Translations under genes and position numbers: made by a program
Shown here: one piece after another, positions 7,338 to 16,547 of the stretch
Layout of the letters: each line of letters opens with the position of its first letter
How positions within the stretch are numbered: the stretch's first letter is position 1
Assembly: GCF_034359465.1 (NCBI RefSeq)
Contig: NZ_CP110820.1
Span: forward strand, 1 to 64,000
Direction: 5' to 3'
DNA: 64,000 bases
From: Candidatus Bandiella woodruffii
GTDB lineage: Bacteria > Pseudomonadota > Alphaproteobacteria > Rickettsiales > Midichloriaceae
The notes under the pieces: generated by a model
The model's input: only the letters and a program-made list of their open reading frames with translations
What the model was told of the DNA's origin: nothing
Database searches by the model: none

Positions 7338-9818
7338 ATGAGTAAGTTAAAAAAAAGAACAGTAAAGAAAAGTGGTGTCGTGAAAAAAGTTCTGCTGGGT
7401 ATATCAATAATCTTTACTTCTGCGGTTATCACAGCCTTTTTGGGTATATTTTTATTCATCACTTTCATCCAAGACATACCAGACTATAAGGAACTGGCAC
7501 AATACAAACCAGCTGGCATAACAAGATTATACGACAGTAACGGCAGAATTTTGGACGAGTATGCTAACGAAAAAAGAGTGTATACAAAATATAAAGATAT
7601 TCCCGAAATTGTGATCAATGCATTCATAGCAGCTGAAGATAAAAATTTTTTTCAGCATCGGGGTATTGACATAATGAGCGTTGCAAGGGCTTCAGCGCAA
7701 AATGTCATAAATTTAGCAAGAAACAAGCGGCTTATAGGTGGGTCCACCATCACTCAACAAGTGGTCAAAGGTTTTTTCTTTAATAGCGAGCGCAGTTTAA
7801 TACGTAAGTTTAAAGAAGCAATATTGGCTTATAGGATTGAAAAAGAATTCAGTAAAGAAGAAATTCTGGAAATCTATCTAAATCAGATATATTTAGGCAA
7901 TCATTCATACGGAGTCTATGTTGCAGCGCAAAATTATTTTGGCAAAGAACTAAAGCATATCAGTATAGAAGAGGCGGCTTTACTTGCATCTCTTCCCAAA
8001 GCACCATCAACTCTTAACCCTTATAAAAATTATAACAGGGCATTAGAGCGTAGAAATTGGGCAATTCACAGGATGGAAGAGGAAGACTTCATATCTGCTG
8101 AAGAGGCTGTAAACGCAGTAAAAACGCCTATAAAACTAAGCTATTCTTCTATCAGAAACAATAAGTATGAAGACTACTATACTGATGCAGTTAAAAATGA
8201 GTTGGTCAACTTATTTGATGCTAATGATATATATTATCAGGCATATTTGGTGAATACTAATATAGACCTAAAGCTTCAGGAAGCTGCACAAGAGGTGCTA
8301 AAAACAGGATTGAGAAATTTCGATAAGAAAAAAGGATGGCGCGGTGCGGTTGCTAAAGTTGATTTGCAGAAGGAAAGCGCTAATGAAGCCCTAAAAAGAA
8401 TAAATGGCGCAATCTATCACGACAATTATTCTCTGGGTGTGGTAACAAAAATCAATGGAACGGTTCTTGAAATTACATTGGATGATGGCAAGGCCATTCA
8501 GTTGGGTAAAGATGCATATGCCTGGGTGACTAACTCAAGCGCTCAATTAGAGCGGCAGGTCAAAAAACTTTTTAAGATAGGTGATGTTCTATTAATTGAT
8601 GGAGCCTTAACTCAAAAGTATAAAATAGAACAAATACCGGAAGTGAATGGAGCCATTGCCATAATCGAAAATAAATCTGGTAAGGTCCTATCCTTGATTG
8701 GCGGTTATGATTTCAGACAAAGCAATTTTAATAGGGCGACTCAAGCATATAGACAACCAGGTTCAGCGTTTAAAACATTCGTATATATGGCTGCGTTTGA
8801 GCAAGGTATTTCCCCAAATACCTTGGTGCTTGATGAACCATTGCAGGTAGATTTAGGGTATGGGCTGCCAACCTGGAACCCTAAAAATCACGGAGACAAA
8901 TACCTTGGTTTGATTACTTTAAGAACGTCTTTTGAAAAATCTCGAAACCTTTCCACATTACGTTTGGTGCTTGGTATTGGATTGGATAAGGTGGCCGATA
9001 TTGCAGAGAGATATCTGATTTATAATTCGGATATCAAGCCGACATATTCGATGGCCTTAGGTGCATTTGAAACAACTTTGCTAAAAATCACAACTGCTTA
9101 CGCAAGTATAGCCAATAACGGCATTTTGAAACAGCCAAAATTAATTGATAGCGTATACAATAAAGATGGGGATTTGCTATACTCTCCCAATGACCTGTTT
9201 TGTGATGATTGTGACAGCGCAGATTCGCGTCCAGAAATTGGATTTTTGGGTAGAATGGTCATTGATTCTGCATCCAACTACCAAATTTTATCTTTATTAG
9301 AAGGTGTTGTTTTGAGGGGGTCAGCGCAAAGAGCGCAAGTATTAAATAGGGTGGTGGCAGGAAAAACTGGCACAACAAATAACAGTTTTGATACGTGGTT
9401 TATCGGTATGACTCCCGATATTACGGTTGGTGTGTTTGTTGGGTATGATATCCCCAAAGACATGGGGAAGCATGCTCAAGGATCCAACGTTGCTCTTCCC
9501 ATCTTTGTTGACTTCTTCCAAAAAGCTAAGTTCATTCCAGATCGTCAATTTGATATACCAGATTCAATTGAAAAAAGGTATATCGACCAAGATACTGGAC
9601 AAACAATTGAAGGGAATAATTTTGTTCAAGGGCGTAAATACATAAATGAGAGTTTCAAAAAAGATGCCGTTTCTTTTGAAGACAATGAGCTCGGGCGCAA
9701 TATTGACCAAAACGATGGATTATCTGAGCTCTCTAAAGAATCAGACTCTATATTTGATTTTATGCAAAATTCTTCTGAAGAAGAGAGCGGGGAAGAAGTA
9801 GAAAAAGAGCCATTGTAG
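7338..9818 (+). CDS. mrcA: Penicillin-binding protein 1A, bifunctional transglycosylase/transpeptidase
   Basis: Class A PBP that polymerises lipid II and cross-links peptidoglycan in the periplasm. The 826 residues comprise a short cytoplasmic basic tail, one membrane anchor (about 18-43), a GT51 glycosyltransferase domain with AAEDKNFFQHRG (catalytic Glu100), GGSTITQQ and IYLNQIYLG, and a transpeptidase domain with the nucleophile motif GSAFK (Ser476, Lys479), SRN (535-537) and KTG (676-678). The C-terminal tail of about 60 residues is acidic. All key residues are present, so this organism probably makes cross-linked peptidoglycan. Confidence 0.96.
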   Translation: MSKLKKRTVKKSGVVKKVLLGISIIFTSAVITAFLGIFLFITFIQDIPDYKELAQYKPAGITRLYDSNGRILDEYANEKRVYTKYKDIPEIVINAFIAAEDKNFFQHRGIDIMSVARASAQNVINLARNKRLIGGSTITQQVVKGFFFNSERSLIRKFKEAILAYRIEKEFSKEEILEIYLNQIYLGNHSYGVYVAAQNYFGKELKHISIEEAALLASLPKAPSTLNPYKNYNRALERRNWAIHRMEEEDFISAEEAVNAVKTPIKLSYSSIRNNKYEDYYTDAVKNELVNLFDANDIYYQAYLVNTNIDLKLQEAAQEVLKTGLRNFDKKKGWRGAVAKVDLQKESANEALKRINGAIYHDNYSLGVVTKINGTVLEITLDDGKAIQLGKDAYAWVTNSSAQLERQVKKLFKIGDVLLIDGALTQKYKIEQIPEVNGAIAIIENKSGKVLSLIGGYDFRQSNFNRATQAYRQPGSAFKTFVYMAAFEQGISPNTLVLDEPLQVDLGYGLPTWNPKNHGDKYLGLITLRTSFEKSRNLSTLRLVLGIGLDKVADIAERYLIYNSDIKPTYSMALGAFETTLLKITTAYASIANNGILKQPKLIDSVYNKDGDLLYSPNDLFCDDCDSADSRPEIGFLGRMVIDSASNYQILSLLEGVVLRGSAQRAQVLNRVVAGKTGTTNNSFDTWFIGMTPDITVGVFVGYDIPKDMGKHAQGSNVALPIFVDFFQKAKFIPDRQFDIPDSIEKRYIDQDTGQTIEGNNFVQGRKYINESFKKDAVSFEDNELGRNIDQNDGLSELSKESDSIFDFMQNSSEEESGEEVEKEPL

Positions 9819-9923
9819 CGCAAAAAACATTAAGTTTATTGAAAATTTACATTATTCATCTTGTATTTTATTTAAAATTATGGTTCAATCCAGCTTGCTA
9901 TAAGGCCTTCAAGATTTAACTAT

Positions 9924-10009
9924 GGAGGGATGGCCGAGCGGTCAAAGGCAGCAGACTGTAAATCTGCCCGCGTATGCGTTCGCAGGTTCGAATCCTGCTC
10001 CCTCCACCA
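9924..10009 (+). tRNA. tRNA-Tyr (GTA)
   Basis: An 86-nt class II tRNA with acceptor stem GGAGGGA/TCCCTCC, anticodon GTA in a CAGACTGTAAATCTG arm, a long variable arm as expected for bacterial tRNA-Tyr, GTTCGAATC in the T arm and an encoded CCA. Confidence 0.97.
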
Positions 10010-10090
10010 TATTGCTATTTAGCAAATCTCTTGCGTTACTGCCGTAGTGAGCGTACTTACATAGGCCAAATCATGGCAACTCTATATTAT

Positions 10091-10344
10091 GATAGACGAC
10101 AGATAATTTCGAAAAGAGCTAGGAATACGAGCGATGAGCATAGGGAGTGTTTGTACTCAAGCGTTATGCGATACTGCGAAGTATATACTCCGATAACTTG
10201 AAAAATTGGCGTCGTCATACTTCGGACTTCGCATTTCGTTACGTACATATGTACGCGCCTCATGCTCATCGCTTGTATTCCTAGCTCTTTTCCAAGTTCT
10301 CTTTCGTCTATAAATTTCATCAACTCTTGATTTACGAGAGGTAC
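10091..10344. repeat. Two inverted copies of the dispersed intergenic repeat
   Basis: Bases 10091-10150 carry a partial plus-strand copy (GATAGACGACAGATAA, AGGAATACGAGCGATGAGCA) and 10181-10344 a nearly complete minus-strand copy of a family found elsewhere in the window. On the minus strand the second copy is open as LVNQELMKFIDERELGKEL and beyond, but the frame is not kept in other copies. It fills most of the gap between tRNA-Tyr and lnt. Confidence 0.8.
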
Positions 10345-10426
10345 ACGTTTCTTTTAGATTAACGTGCGGATATTTTTATTGAATTTTTTTAAGTATTAAG
10401 CCACAATGGCCTTTTAAATTGTGCTG

Positions 10427-11965
10427 ATGCAAAAATTTTTGAGATTGAATCAAAGTCAAAACAGGTGGCTTTATTACCTATTGTTCCTTACCCTGGGGAT
10501 CCTATTAACTCTTTCTTTTTATCCTGTCTCTATTTTTCCATTTTGGCTGATTTTAGGTGTCTTTTCTCTATTGATACGGAATTGCCAAAATAATAAAGAT
10601 TTGTTTTTGTTTGGAGCATTCTTTGGATATGGTTATTTTTTGATCCACCTATATTGGATACCGTTTTCAATATATAAAGTTCCGCTTGGCTTGAGTTGGT
10701 TAGTTCCAATTTTATCTGCAATCATTCCCATACCTTTCGCTTTGCTTACAGGGTTTTTTACCATCCTCACAAAAATAGGGCGAAGAAACGGGGTGATTTT
10801 TTCTTTTAACTTTGCTTTTTTATGGGTAATATTTGAGTATCTAAGAAGCAACATATTTTTCCCATTTTCTATAGGTTTGTTAGGCTATTCTTCCACATCT
10901 TTGCCTTTTTTTGCTCAAACACTTTCGTTATTTGGTGCGTATGGGGCTGGGTTGCTTATTACACTGTTCTCAACGAGTATTTTTTCTGGGAACAGAAAAT
11001 ACATTGCTTTTAATGTTGTAGCTTTTTTGATCATATGTGCTTGGGGTATGATGCGTATTTCTACCCATGAGGTGACGGATGGTGATGACGATATACATAT
11101 ACGGCTTGTTCAGCCTAATGCTCAGCAGCACCATTTCGGTGACCAGAAAAAACAGGAGGCAGCGCTCAATGATCTGTCTAGGCTAACCCTGTCCCCAAAT
11201 TTTGACAAACAACATTATATCTTTTGGCCTGAGGCTGCGTTTCCATATCCTATACATAAAAATTGGTTGGATATGATGCAACATTTTGTCCCTCCAAATC
11301 AGAACGCAGCTTTAATCTTTGGTGCTGACCGCGTTGAATATAACGATCTTAATGAGCGTTTAGATTTTAACTCCCTCGTGGCTGTCGCCAAAAATAGCAT
11401 GGCGCTTGACTATTATGATAAAAGGGTGTTAGTTCCATTTGGAGAATACGTACCTTATAGGAATACTATCTATTTTATAGAAAAGATTGCGCATTCCGCT
11501 GGTATTGGTGACATAGTTAAAGGAAAGAAAAACAACGTGGTTGACCTTGGCAATGGTGTTAAAATTCTGCCGCTTATTTGTTCGGAATCCATCGCTGATA
11601 AAAACCGTTTGAAAATTTTGAATTACAAAGAATACAGATTTATTCTTAATGCTACCAATGATTTTTGGTTTGGCAAAAGCCTAGGACCATACCAGCATTT
11701 CAACATAAGTGTGGTCCGTGCCATAGAGTATGGCTTGCCTATGATTAGGGTTGCTAATACAGGTGTTTCAGGAGTGGTGGACGTATTTGGAAATGTAATC
11801 AAAATTAGTAAGCTTGATGTCGAGTACATAATTGATGTAATCCTTCCACCTAAATTAAAAGCAGCAACTTTGTTTTATCAAATTGACGACTTCATTATGC
11901 CTGCCATAGTCGTCTTTTATATCATATTTATTTTATATTTATATGTTTCTAGAAGGAGAACATGA
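10427..11965 (+). CDS. lnt: Apolipoprotein N-acyltransferase
   Basis: Inner-membrane enzyme that adds the third acyl chain to lipoproteins, the last step after LspA. The N-terminal half has six or more hydrophobic segments; the C-terminal half is a nitrilase-like domain. Counting from the upstream GTG at 10421, the catalytic triad is Glu271 (WPEAAFPYP), Lys334 (YDKRVLVPFGEYVPY) and Cys387 (LICSES). I prefer the ATG at 10427 over that GTG; both are in frame. The stop overlaps the hemW start (ATGA), so translation is probably coupled. Confidence 0.95.
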   Translation: MQKFLRLNQSQNRWLYYLLFLTLGILLTLSFYPVSIFPFWLILGVFSLLIRNCQNNKDLFLFGAFFGYGYFLIHLYWIPFSIYKVPLGLSWLVPILSAIIPIPFALLTGFFTILTKIGRRNGVIFSFNFAFLWVIFEYLRSNIFFPFSIGLLGYSSTSLPFFAQTLSLFGAYGAGLLITLFSTSIFSGNRKYIAFNVVAFLIICAWGMMRISTHEVTDGDDDIHIRLVQPNAQQHHFGDQKKQEAALNDLSRLTLSPNFDKQHYIFWPEAAFPYPIHKNWLDMMQHFVPPNQNAALIFGADRVEYNDLNERLDFNSLVAVAKNSMALDYYDKRVLVPFGEYVPYRNTIYFIEKIAHSAGIGDIVKGKKNNVVDLGNGVKILPLICSESIADKNRLKILNYKEYRFILNATNDFWFGKSLGPYQHFNISVVRAIEYGLPMIRVANTGVSGVVDVFGNVIKISKLDVEYIIDVILPPKLKAATLFYQIDDFIMPAIVVFYIIFILYLYVSRRRT

Positions 11966-13089
11966 AGAATGAATTGTCCATTTACATACATTGGCCTTTT
12001 TGTAAAACAAAATGTCCTTATTGTGATTTTAACAGCCATGAAAACGACTCAATAGACCATGACATATGGCAAGAAGCTTACCTTAGAGAGATAGACTTGT
12101 ATGGAGAAATGATCGCCAACAAAAAGGTTAAAACAATCTTTTTTGGAGGAGGCACTCCGTCTTTAATGAGGCCGCATACGGTGGATGCGATACTTACTAA
12201 AATCGCGTCAAAAACTGATGTTTCAGATGAGGTTGAGATCACGCTTGAGGCTAACCCCAACTCCATAGAAAGGGAAAGTTTTTACTCTTTTAAACAAGCC
12301 GGTATTAATCGTGTATCCATAGGTGTGCAAAGCTTTAAAGATGAGAATTTAAAGTTTTTGGGCAGATCACATTCATACCAAGATGCTGTAAAAGCAATAG
12401 ATATTGCCTGCAGTGTTTTTAGCAACTATTCTTTTGATTTAATTTATGCTTTGCCAAACCAAACCGTCAATGAATGGGAAAAAGAGTTAAGTTTTGCCCT
12501 ACAATATATTGCCCATCATATTTCCTGTTACCAACTTACAATTGAGAAAGGTACCCAATTTTTTACTGAACATAGGAGAAAGGCATTTTGTCTGCCAAAT
12601 GAGGAGATTAGTGCCAGTATGTATGAGCTAACCCATAATATTTTAAAAACAAGAGCTATTCATCAATATGAGGTTTCTAACTACGCAAAAGATGGGTTTG
12701 AGTGCAAACATAATATGGTATATTGGAAGCTGGGCGATTACATAGGGATTGGCCCTGGGGCTCATGGTAGGTATGAAACGAATGACGTTGTTTATTCATG
12801 CATTAACTGTTACAGCCCATCTAAATGGAGAGAAAGCTTAAAAAATGGCAAGCTCCCAATTCAATCAAAAAAAATGGTAACTAATGAGGAGCAGCGAGTA
12901 GAAAAACTTGTGATGGGGTTGAGGCTGAACGAGGGAATTAACATCAATACCATTCAAAACAAGCCAGTTGCCGAAAAACTTGTGAATGAGGGGTTTTTAA
13001 CTTGCAATAAAGATATGCTGGCAACGACTTTAAAAGGGCGGCTTGTTTTAAATGCTATACTAAGTGATATCTTAGGTCCAATCGCATAG
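11962..13089 (+). CDS. hemW: Radical SAM heme chaperone HemW
   Basis: Oxygen-independent coproporphyrinogen oxidase-like protein. Family members bind heme and a 4Fe-4S cluster and deliver heme to respiratory enzymes, and do not act as HemN. The 375-residue protein has the radical-SAM motif CKTKCPYCDF (Cys14, 18, 21), the GGGTPS SAM-binding loop, and a HemN-type C-terminal domain. The short N-terminus before the cysteines (about 13 residues) fits HemW, not HemN. The start overlaps the lnt stop by four bases. Confidence 0.92.
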   Translation: MKNELSIYIHWPFCKTKCPYCDFNSHENDSIDHDIWQEAYLREIDLYGEMIANKKVKTIFFGGGTPSLMRPHTVDAILTKIASKTDVSDEVEITLEANPNSIERESFYSFKQAGINRVSIGVQSFKDENLKFLGRSHSYQDAVKAIDIACSVFSNYSFDLIYALPNQTVNEWEKELSFALQYIAHHISCYQLTIEKGTQFFTEHRRKAFCLPNEEISASMYELTHNILKTRAIHQYEVSNYAKDGFECKHNMVYWKLGDYIGIGPGAHGRYETNDVVYSCINCYSPSKWRESLKNGKLPIQSKKMVTNEEQRVEKLVMGLRLNEGININTIQNKPVAEKLVNEGFLTCNKDMLATTLKGRLVLNAILSDILGPIA

Positions 13090-13135
13090 CCCCTTTTGTT
13101 CCATGCGGCCTTCTTAAGCATCTGTGTAATAGTAG

Positions 13136-13163
13136 TTGACTTATCAGCTTTTTATATTATATT
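13136..13163 (+). promoter_or_regulatory. Promoter of the rpsD-rpsT unit
   Basis: TTGACT (five of six to the -35 consensus) and TATATT (five of six to the -10) are spaced 16 bases apart and end about 30 bases before the GTG of rpsD. Sequence prediction only. Confidence 0.55.
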
Positions 13164-13194
13164 TGCGGGATAAGAATTGTCATAATTTATTATA

Positions 13195-13812
13195 GTGTCA
13201 AAAAGATTAAATAGGAAATTTGGTATTAGTCGCAGGATAGGAGCGGCTTTGTGGGGCACAAGTAAAGACCCTTATCATAAAAGAAATTATCCTCCTGGGA
13301 TGCATGGTGCTTCCGGATACAAAAAAACTACAGAGTTCGGTACTCAGCTTTTGGCTAAGCAGAAGCTTAAAAAATACTATGGTGACATAACTGAAAAGCA
13401 GTTTAGATCAATATATAAAGAAGCCAATAGAAGGAAAGGAGATACTGGAGAGAATCTTATTGCTTTGTTAGAATCTAGATTAGATGCTTTTATATACCGT
13501 TCTAAATTTGTGACCACTATGTTTGCGGCAAGGCAGTTTGTTACACACAAACATGTGAAAGTCAATGGGAAAACGGTTAACATTCCAAGTTATAGATTGA
13601 AGCCAGAAGATGTAGTAGAAGTTAGAGATAAGTCTAAAAAACTTTTGGTGGTTTTGGATGCTGCTCAAAGAAGTGAAAGAGAAGTACCAGACTATATAAA
13701 ATTGGATGCTTCCAATTCGAAAGCAACATACTTAAAAGTTCCAAGTCTCGCTGAGGTTCCTTATCCAGTTACTATGGAGCCAAATTTGATAGTCGAGTTT
13801 TATTCAAGGTAA
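13195..13812 (+). CDS. rpsD: 30S ribosomal protein S4
   Basis: Primary 16S rRNA-binding protein that nucleates 30S assembly and contributes to decoding accuracy. The 205 residues show the S4 N-terminal region ([10 protein letters not shown]) and an S4 RNA-binding domain (about 94-155: [28 protein letters not shown]). The start codon is GTG, placed to give [10 protein letters not shown], and no strong Shine-Dalgarno is visible. It stands alone, outside any large ribosomal operon, with rpsT 12 bases downstream. Confidence 0.97.
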   Translation: MSKRLNRKFGISRRIGAALWGTSKDPYHKRNYPPGMHGASGYKKTTEFGTQLLAKQKLKKYYGDITEKQFRSIYKEANRRKGDTGENLIALLESRLDAFIYRSKFVTTMFAARQFVTHKHVKVNGKTVNIPSYRLKPEDVVEVRDKSKKLLVVLDAAQRSEREVPDYIKLDASNSKATYLKVPSLAEVPYPVTMEPNLIVEFYSR

Positions 13813-13824
13813 GTATAAAAGTAT

Positions 13825-14106
13825 ATGGCACAGCATAAATCAGCTATAAAAGCACACAAACAGTCTCTAAAAAGAGCTTTGAGAAACAGAGCGACAAAGA
13901 CAAAAATTAAAACGTATTCAAAAAAAGTAGAGGAAGTGGTTAAGTCTAAAGACTTGACTCAAGCAATTGCTGCTTTGAGACAGGCCGAGTCTATAATAAT
14001 GAAGGCGGTCACGAAGAATGTTTTAAAACTAAACACAGCGTCTAGAAAAGTAAGTAAGCTAGCCCATAAGGTTAAGTCTATTGAAGAATCAGTCGCTACA
14101 GCGTAA
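13825..14106 (+). CDS. rpsT: 30S ribosomal protein S20
   Basis: Small basic helical protein that binds 16S rRNA. The 93-residue product starts MAQHKSAIKAHKQSLKRALRN, in which HKSA and the repeated basic helices are typical of S20, and ends in a Lys-rich helix. It follows rpsD by 12 bases and precedes the DciA-like gene by six, so the three are probably one unit. Confidence 0.95.
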   Translation: MAQHKSAIKAHKQSLKRALRNRATKTKIKTYSKKVEEVVKSKDLTQAIAALRQAESIIMKAVTKNVLKLNTASRKVSKLAHKVKSIEESVATA

Positions 14107-14112
14107 GTTAGC

Positions 14113-14565
14113 GTGTGGCTGAAAGAGCATGTAAGAGAAGTATCTACCCCTGCTTTTAAGAAACAAGGGTCTGTTCTTTACAGGGTTATAGCAGATTGGA
14201 CCTTGATAGCAGGAGAGCAACTAAAAACTAGGGCTTTCCCTCTAAGTGTGAAGTTTGGCAAGGATAAGTCGGGGGGCGGAACCCTATTTTTGGAAGCAAT
14301 AAATCCCTCTTGTGGTCTTGAACTGGAGATGATGATCCCAACTATACTTAGCAAAATTGATATCTATTTCGGTTACAAGGTGATTACCAAAATAAAGGTG
14401 GTTTTATGTGATAAAGCCGACTTTCCGTTGGATGATGCTATAAAGCCTACATATAAAAAAAGAACTTTAAAACAAAACGATGATCTAGCTAAAATCATCA
14501 ATCAAAATCGAGATATTGAGATAAGAGCGTCTCTCATGAACATAGCAGAACATATTGAATCCTAA
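14113..14565 (+). CDS. dciA: DUF721 protein, DciA-like helicase loader
   Basis: 150 residues with the DUF721 pattern: a tryptophan-containing segment (ADWTLIAGEQLKTRAFP), then LFLEAINPSCGLELEMM and a hydrophobic helix. DciA proteins load the replicative helicase DnaB in bacteria that lack DnaC/DnaI. The start is a GTG just after rpsT; the C-terminal 40 residues are charged and less conserved. The family assignment is good; the helicase-loader role is from family knowledge. Confidence 0.75.
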   Translation: MWLKEHVREVSTPAFKKQGSVLYRVIADWTLIAGEQLKTRAFPLSVKFGKDKSGGGTLFLEAINPSCGLELEMMIPTILSKIDIYFGYKVITKIKVVLCDKADFPLDDAIKPTYKKRTLKQNDDLAKIINQNRDIEIRASLMNIAEHIES

Positions 14566-14763
14566 AGTCATAGTGAAGCAAGTTTGCAATTGGACATCAT
14601 TATCCTTCGTTTATACAGGTTTTGCGACGCCTCATTCATCGCGCGCTCCCTCGCAGCCTGGGCATTCATTCCGCCACGTTTTTAATTTTTTAAGTTGAAG
14701 CATCATAAATGGCAAAATGTGAGGTCCGAAATATAACAACGCCGGTTTTGAAGTGATTGGGGT

Positions 14764-15480
14764 ATGAAGTTGAAACACCATATGATGAGAATAATCCCTA
14801 GAAAAAACCAAGTAATAGGCATTACTGGAAGCATTTGTACGGGAAAAAGTTTTGCTCTAAAATATTTAGCTAAATTGGGGTTTCGTACAGTTTCTATGGA
14901 TGCTTTAGTGCATCAGGCTATGCGAGATAACATTGATATAAAGCAGGAATTGTTAAAAAATTTCAGTAATGTTTTTAAAAATGGCGAAGTGTGTCGGTTG
15001 AGTTTGGGGAAAGAGGTGTTCAGCAACAAGACTGCAATGAAAAAACTTGAAGATATAATACATCCATACACACATAACAAACTTAGAGAACTGGCTCAAA
15101 CTGTTAAAAAAAGTGGCGGCAGGTCTTTGGTGGTTGAAGTACCATTGTTATTTGAAAAAAACAGAGCGCAATACTTTGATTGGATAATATGCCTTTATTC
15201 TTCGACAAAAACCATGCTAAAGAGAGCGTCATTAAGAAAACGCATGACAAAAGAAATGTTTTTTGAAATACTTGCAAAGCAGATGCCTGCGGATGAAAAA
15301 ATTCGTCAATCTGATTACACAATCTGCAGCGAAAACGGACTTTATATGTTATATTCACTAAAAAAAATAATAAACTATGGCAGATTTAAGAGAGATTGTT
15401 CTGGATACAGAGACTACCGGCCTGGACTACAGACAAGGCGACAGAATTATAGAGATAGGCTGTATAGAACTAATAAATAA
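14764..15480 (+). CDS. coaE: Dephospho-CoA kinase
   Basis: Last enzyme of CoA biosynthesis, phosphorylating the 3'-hydroxyl of dephospho-CoA. The P-loop GITGSICTGKS (about 19-29) and the region VEVPLLFE identify it. At 238 residues it is about 35 longer than usual: after SLKKIINY the frame runs 104 bases into the start of dnaQ, so the Arg-rich tail is a by-product of the overlap and probably not functional. A lost stop codon in this genome would explain it. The alternative start MRIIPRKNQ at residue 8 is possible. Confidence 0.9.
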   Translation: MKLKHHMMRIIPRKNQVIGITGSICTGKSFALKYLAKLGFRTVSMDALVHQAMRDNIDIKQELLKNFSNVFKNGEVCRLSLGKEVFSNKTAMKKLEDIIHPYTHNKLRELAQTVKKSGGRSLVVEVPLLFEKNRAQYFDWIICLYSSTKTMLKRASLRKRMTKEMFFEILAKQMPADEKIRQSDYTICSENGLYMLYSLKKIINYGRFKRDCSGYRDYRPGLQTRRQNYRDRLYRTNK

Positions 15481-16051
15481 AATAAAGACAGATAACTTCT
15501 TTCATACTTATATTAATCCCCAAAGAAGAGTCAATAATGCGGCATTCAATGTACATGGCATTTCCAATGAATTTTTAAAGGATAAGCCATTATTCTCAGA
15601 TGTCGCGAAAGATTTTGCTGCATTCATAAAAGATTCCACACTTGTTATTCATAACGCCAAGTTTGACATAGGTTTTATTAACCATGAGTTTTCTTTAGTG
15701 GGAATGCCAAAAATTTCAATAAGCGGAGTGGTGGATACGTTGTTAATTGCAAGAAAAAAGTATCCTGGGGCTTCGGCTAATCTCGACGCTTTGTGTAAAA
15801 AATTCAATATTAGTTTAGATAAAAGGGATAAACACGGTGCTTTAATTGACTCTGAGTTGCTTGCAATGGTGTATGTTGAGTTAGTGAGCGGGACGCAGGC
15901 GAAGTTTAATTTTCAAAACCAGAATGTAAGTAGAAAAAACAGGCAAAACTTGAATTTTCCAAACAGAAGTTTTATCTCTTCCGAAACAGAGAAGGCAGCG
16001 CATCAAGAGTTAATCAAAAACATAAAAACCCCATTATGGGGAAGATATTGA
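15377..16051 (+). CDS. dnaQ: DNA polymerase III epsilon subunit (3'-5' proofreading exonuclease)
   Basis: Proofreading DEDDh exonuclease of the replicative polymerase. The 224-residue protein has ExoI VLDTETTGL (Asp10, Glu12), ExoII HNAKFDIGF (Asp97) and ExoIII HGALIDSELL (His153, Asp158). The last 50 residues are Asn/Gln-rich and fit the flexible tail that binds the polymerase. It begins inside the 3' end of coaE, the usual neighbour in Rickettsiales. An IS nest begins about 20 bases after its stop. Confidence 0.96.
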   Translation: MADLREIVLDTETTGLDYRQGDRIIEIGCIELINKIKTDNFFHTYINPQRRVNNAAFNVHGISNEFLKDKPLFSDVAKDFAAFIKDSTLVIHNAKFDIGFINHEFSLVGMPKISISGVVDTLLIARKKYPGASANLDALCKKFNISLDKRDKHGALIDSELLAMVYVELVSGTQAKFNFQNQNVSRKNRQNLNFPNRSFISSETEKAAHQELIKNIKTPLWGRY

Positions 16052-16547
16052 ACTGCTGCATATAGGTTCTGTCAGAGTGTTAGCCAAAGATAGATATAAA
16101 ATTGCCCTGCTCACTTAGGAAATTATTGTTATCCTCAAAATGTAGCCAGAGCTTAATCGTAAGATCGACAACTTCTTCAGATTTTGAAACTACCTTTGTT
16201 TTTCTGGTCATTCTTGCAATTCTGTGCCTTGTGTTTGAGTTATTGGACTCAATTGAGAGTGTATGTTGTTTGCCAACAACATGTTGATGGCGAGGTATAA
16301 CCTCTGAATAAACAGACCAATCGTCTGTGTAATAAGTGCAATTATCTCTACTTATGATTTTCCACAATTTTCTAAAGGTTGTAACGTTACGCTTACCAAC
16401 CACCCAGGCAACAACTCTCTTGAGCTCCCTACTATAGGCTTTCCATATCCATAATTTGTTTTTTTTGAATCTACAAAATGCCACATCTCATCTATTTCAA
16501 CTTCTCTCAATTCTTCCGGCACTGTTGGTCTTGGTATCTTTTTAGCA

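Noticed and set aside
10087-10323. Minus-strand open frame of 78 codons in the dispersed repeat
   Set aside because: The frame is not shared with the full copy at 37961-38120, and other copies have internal deletions, so coding is unlikely.
16062-16074. GGTTCTGTC before IS-A copy 1, like the outer bases of IS-E
   Set aside because: Only nine bases match and nothing of IS-E follows, so chance is as likely as a remnant.
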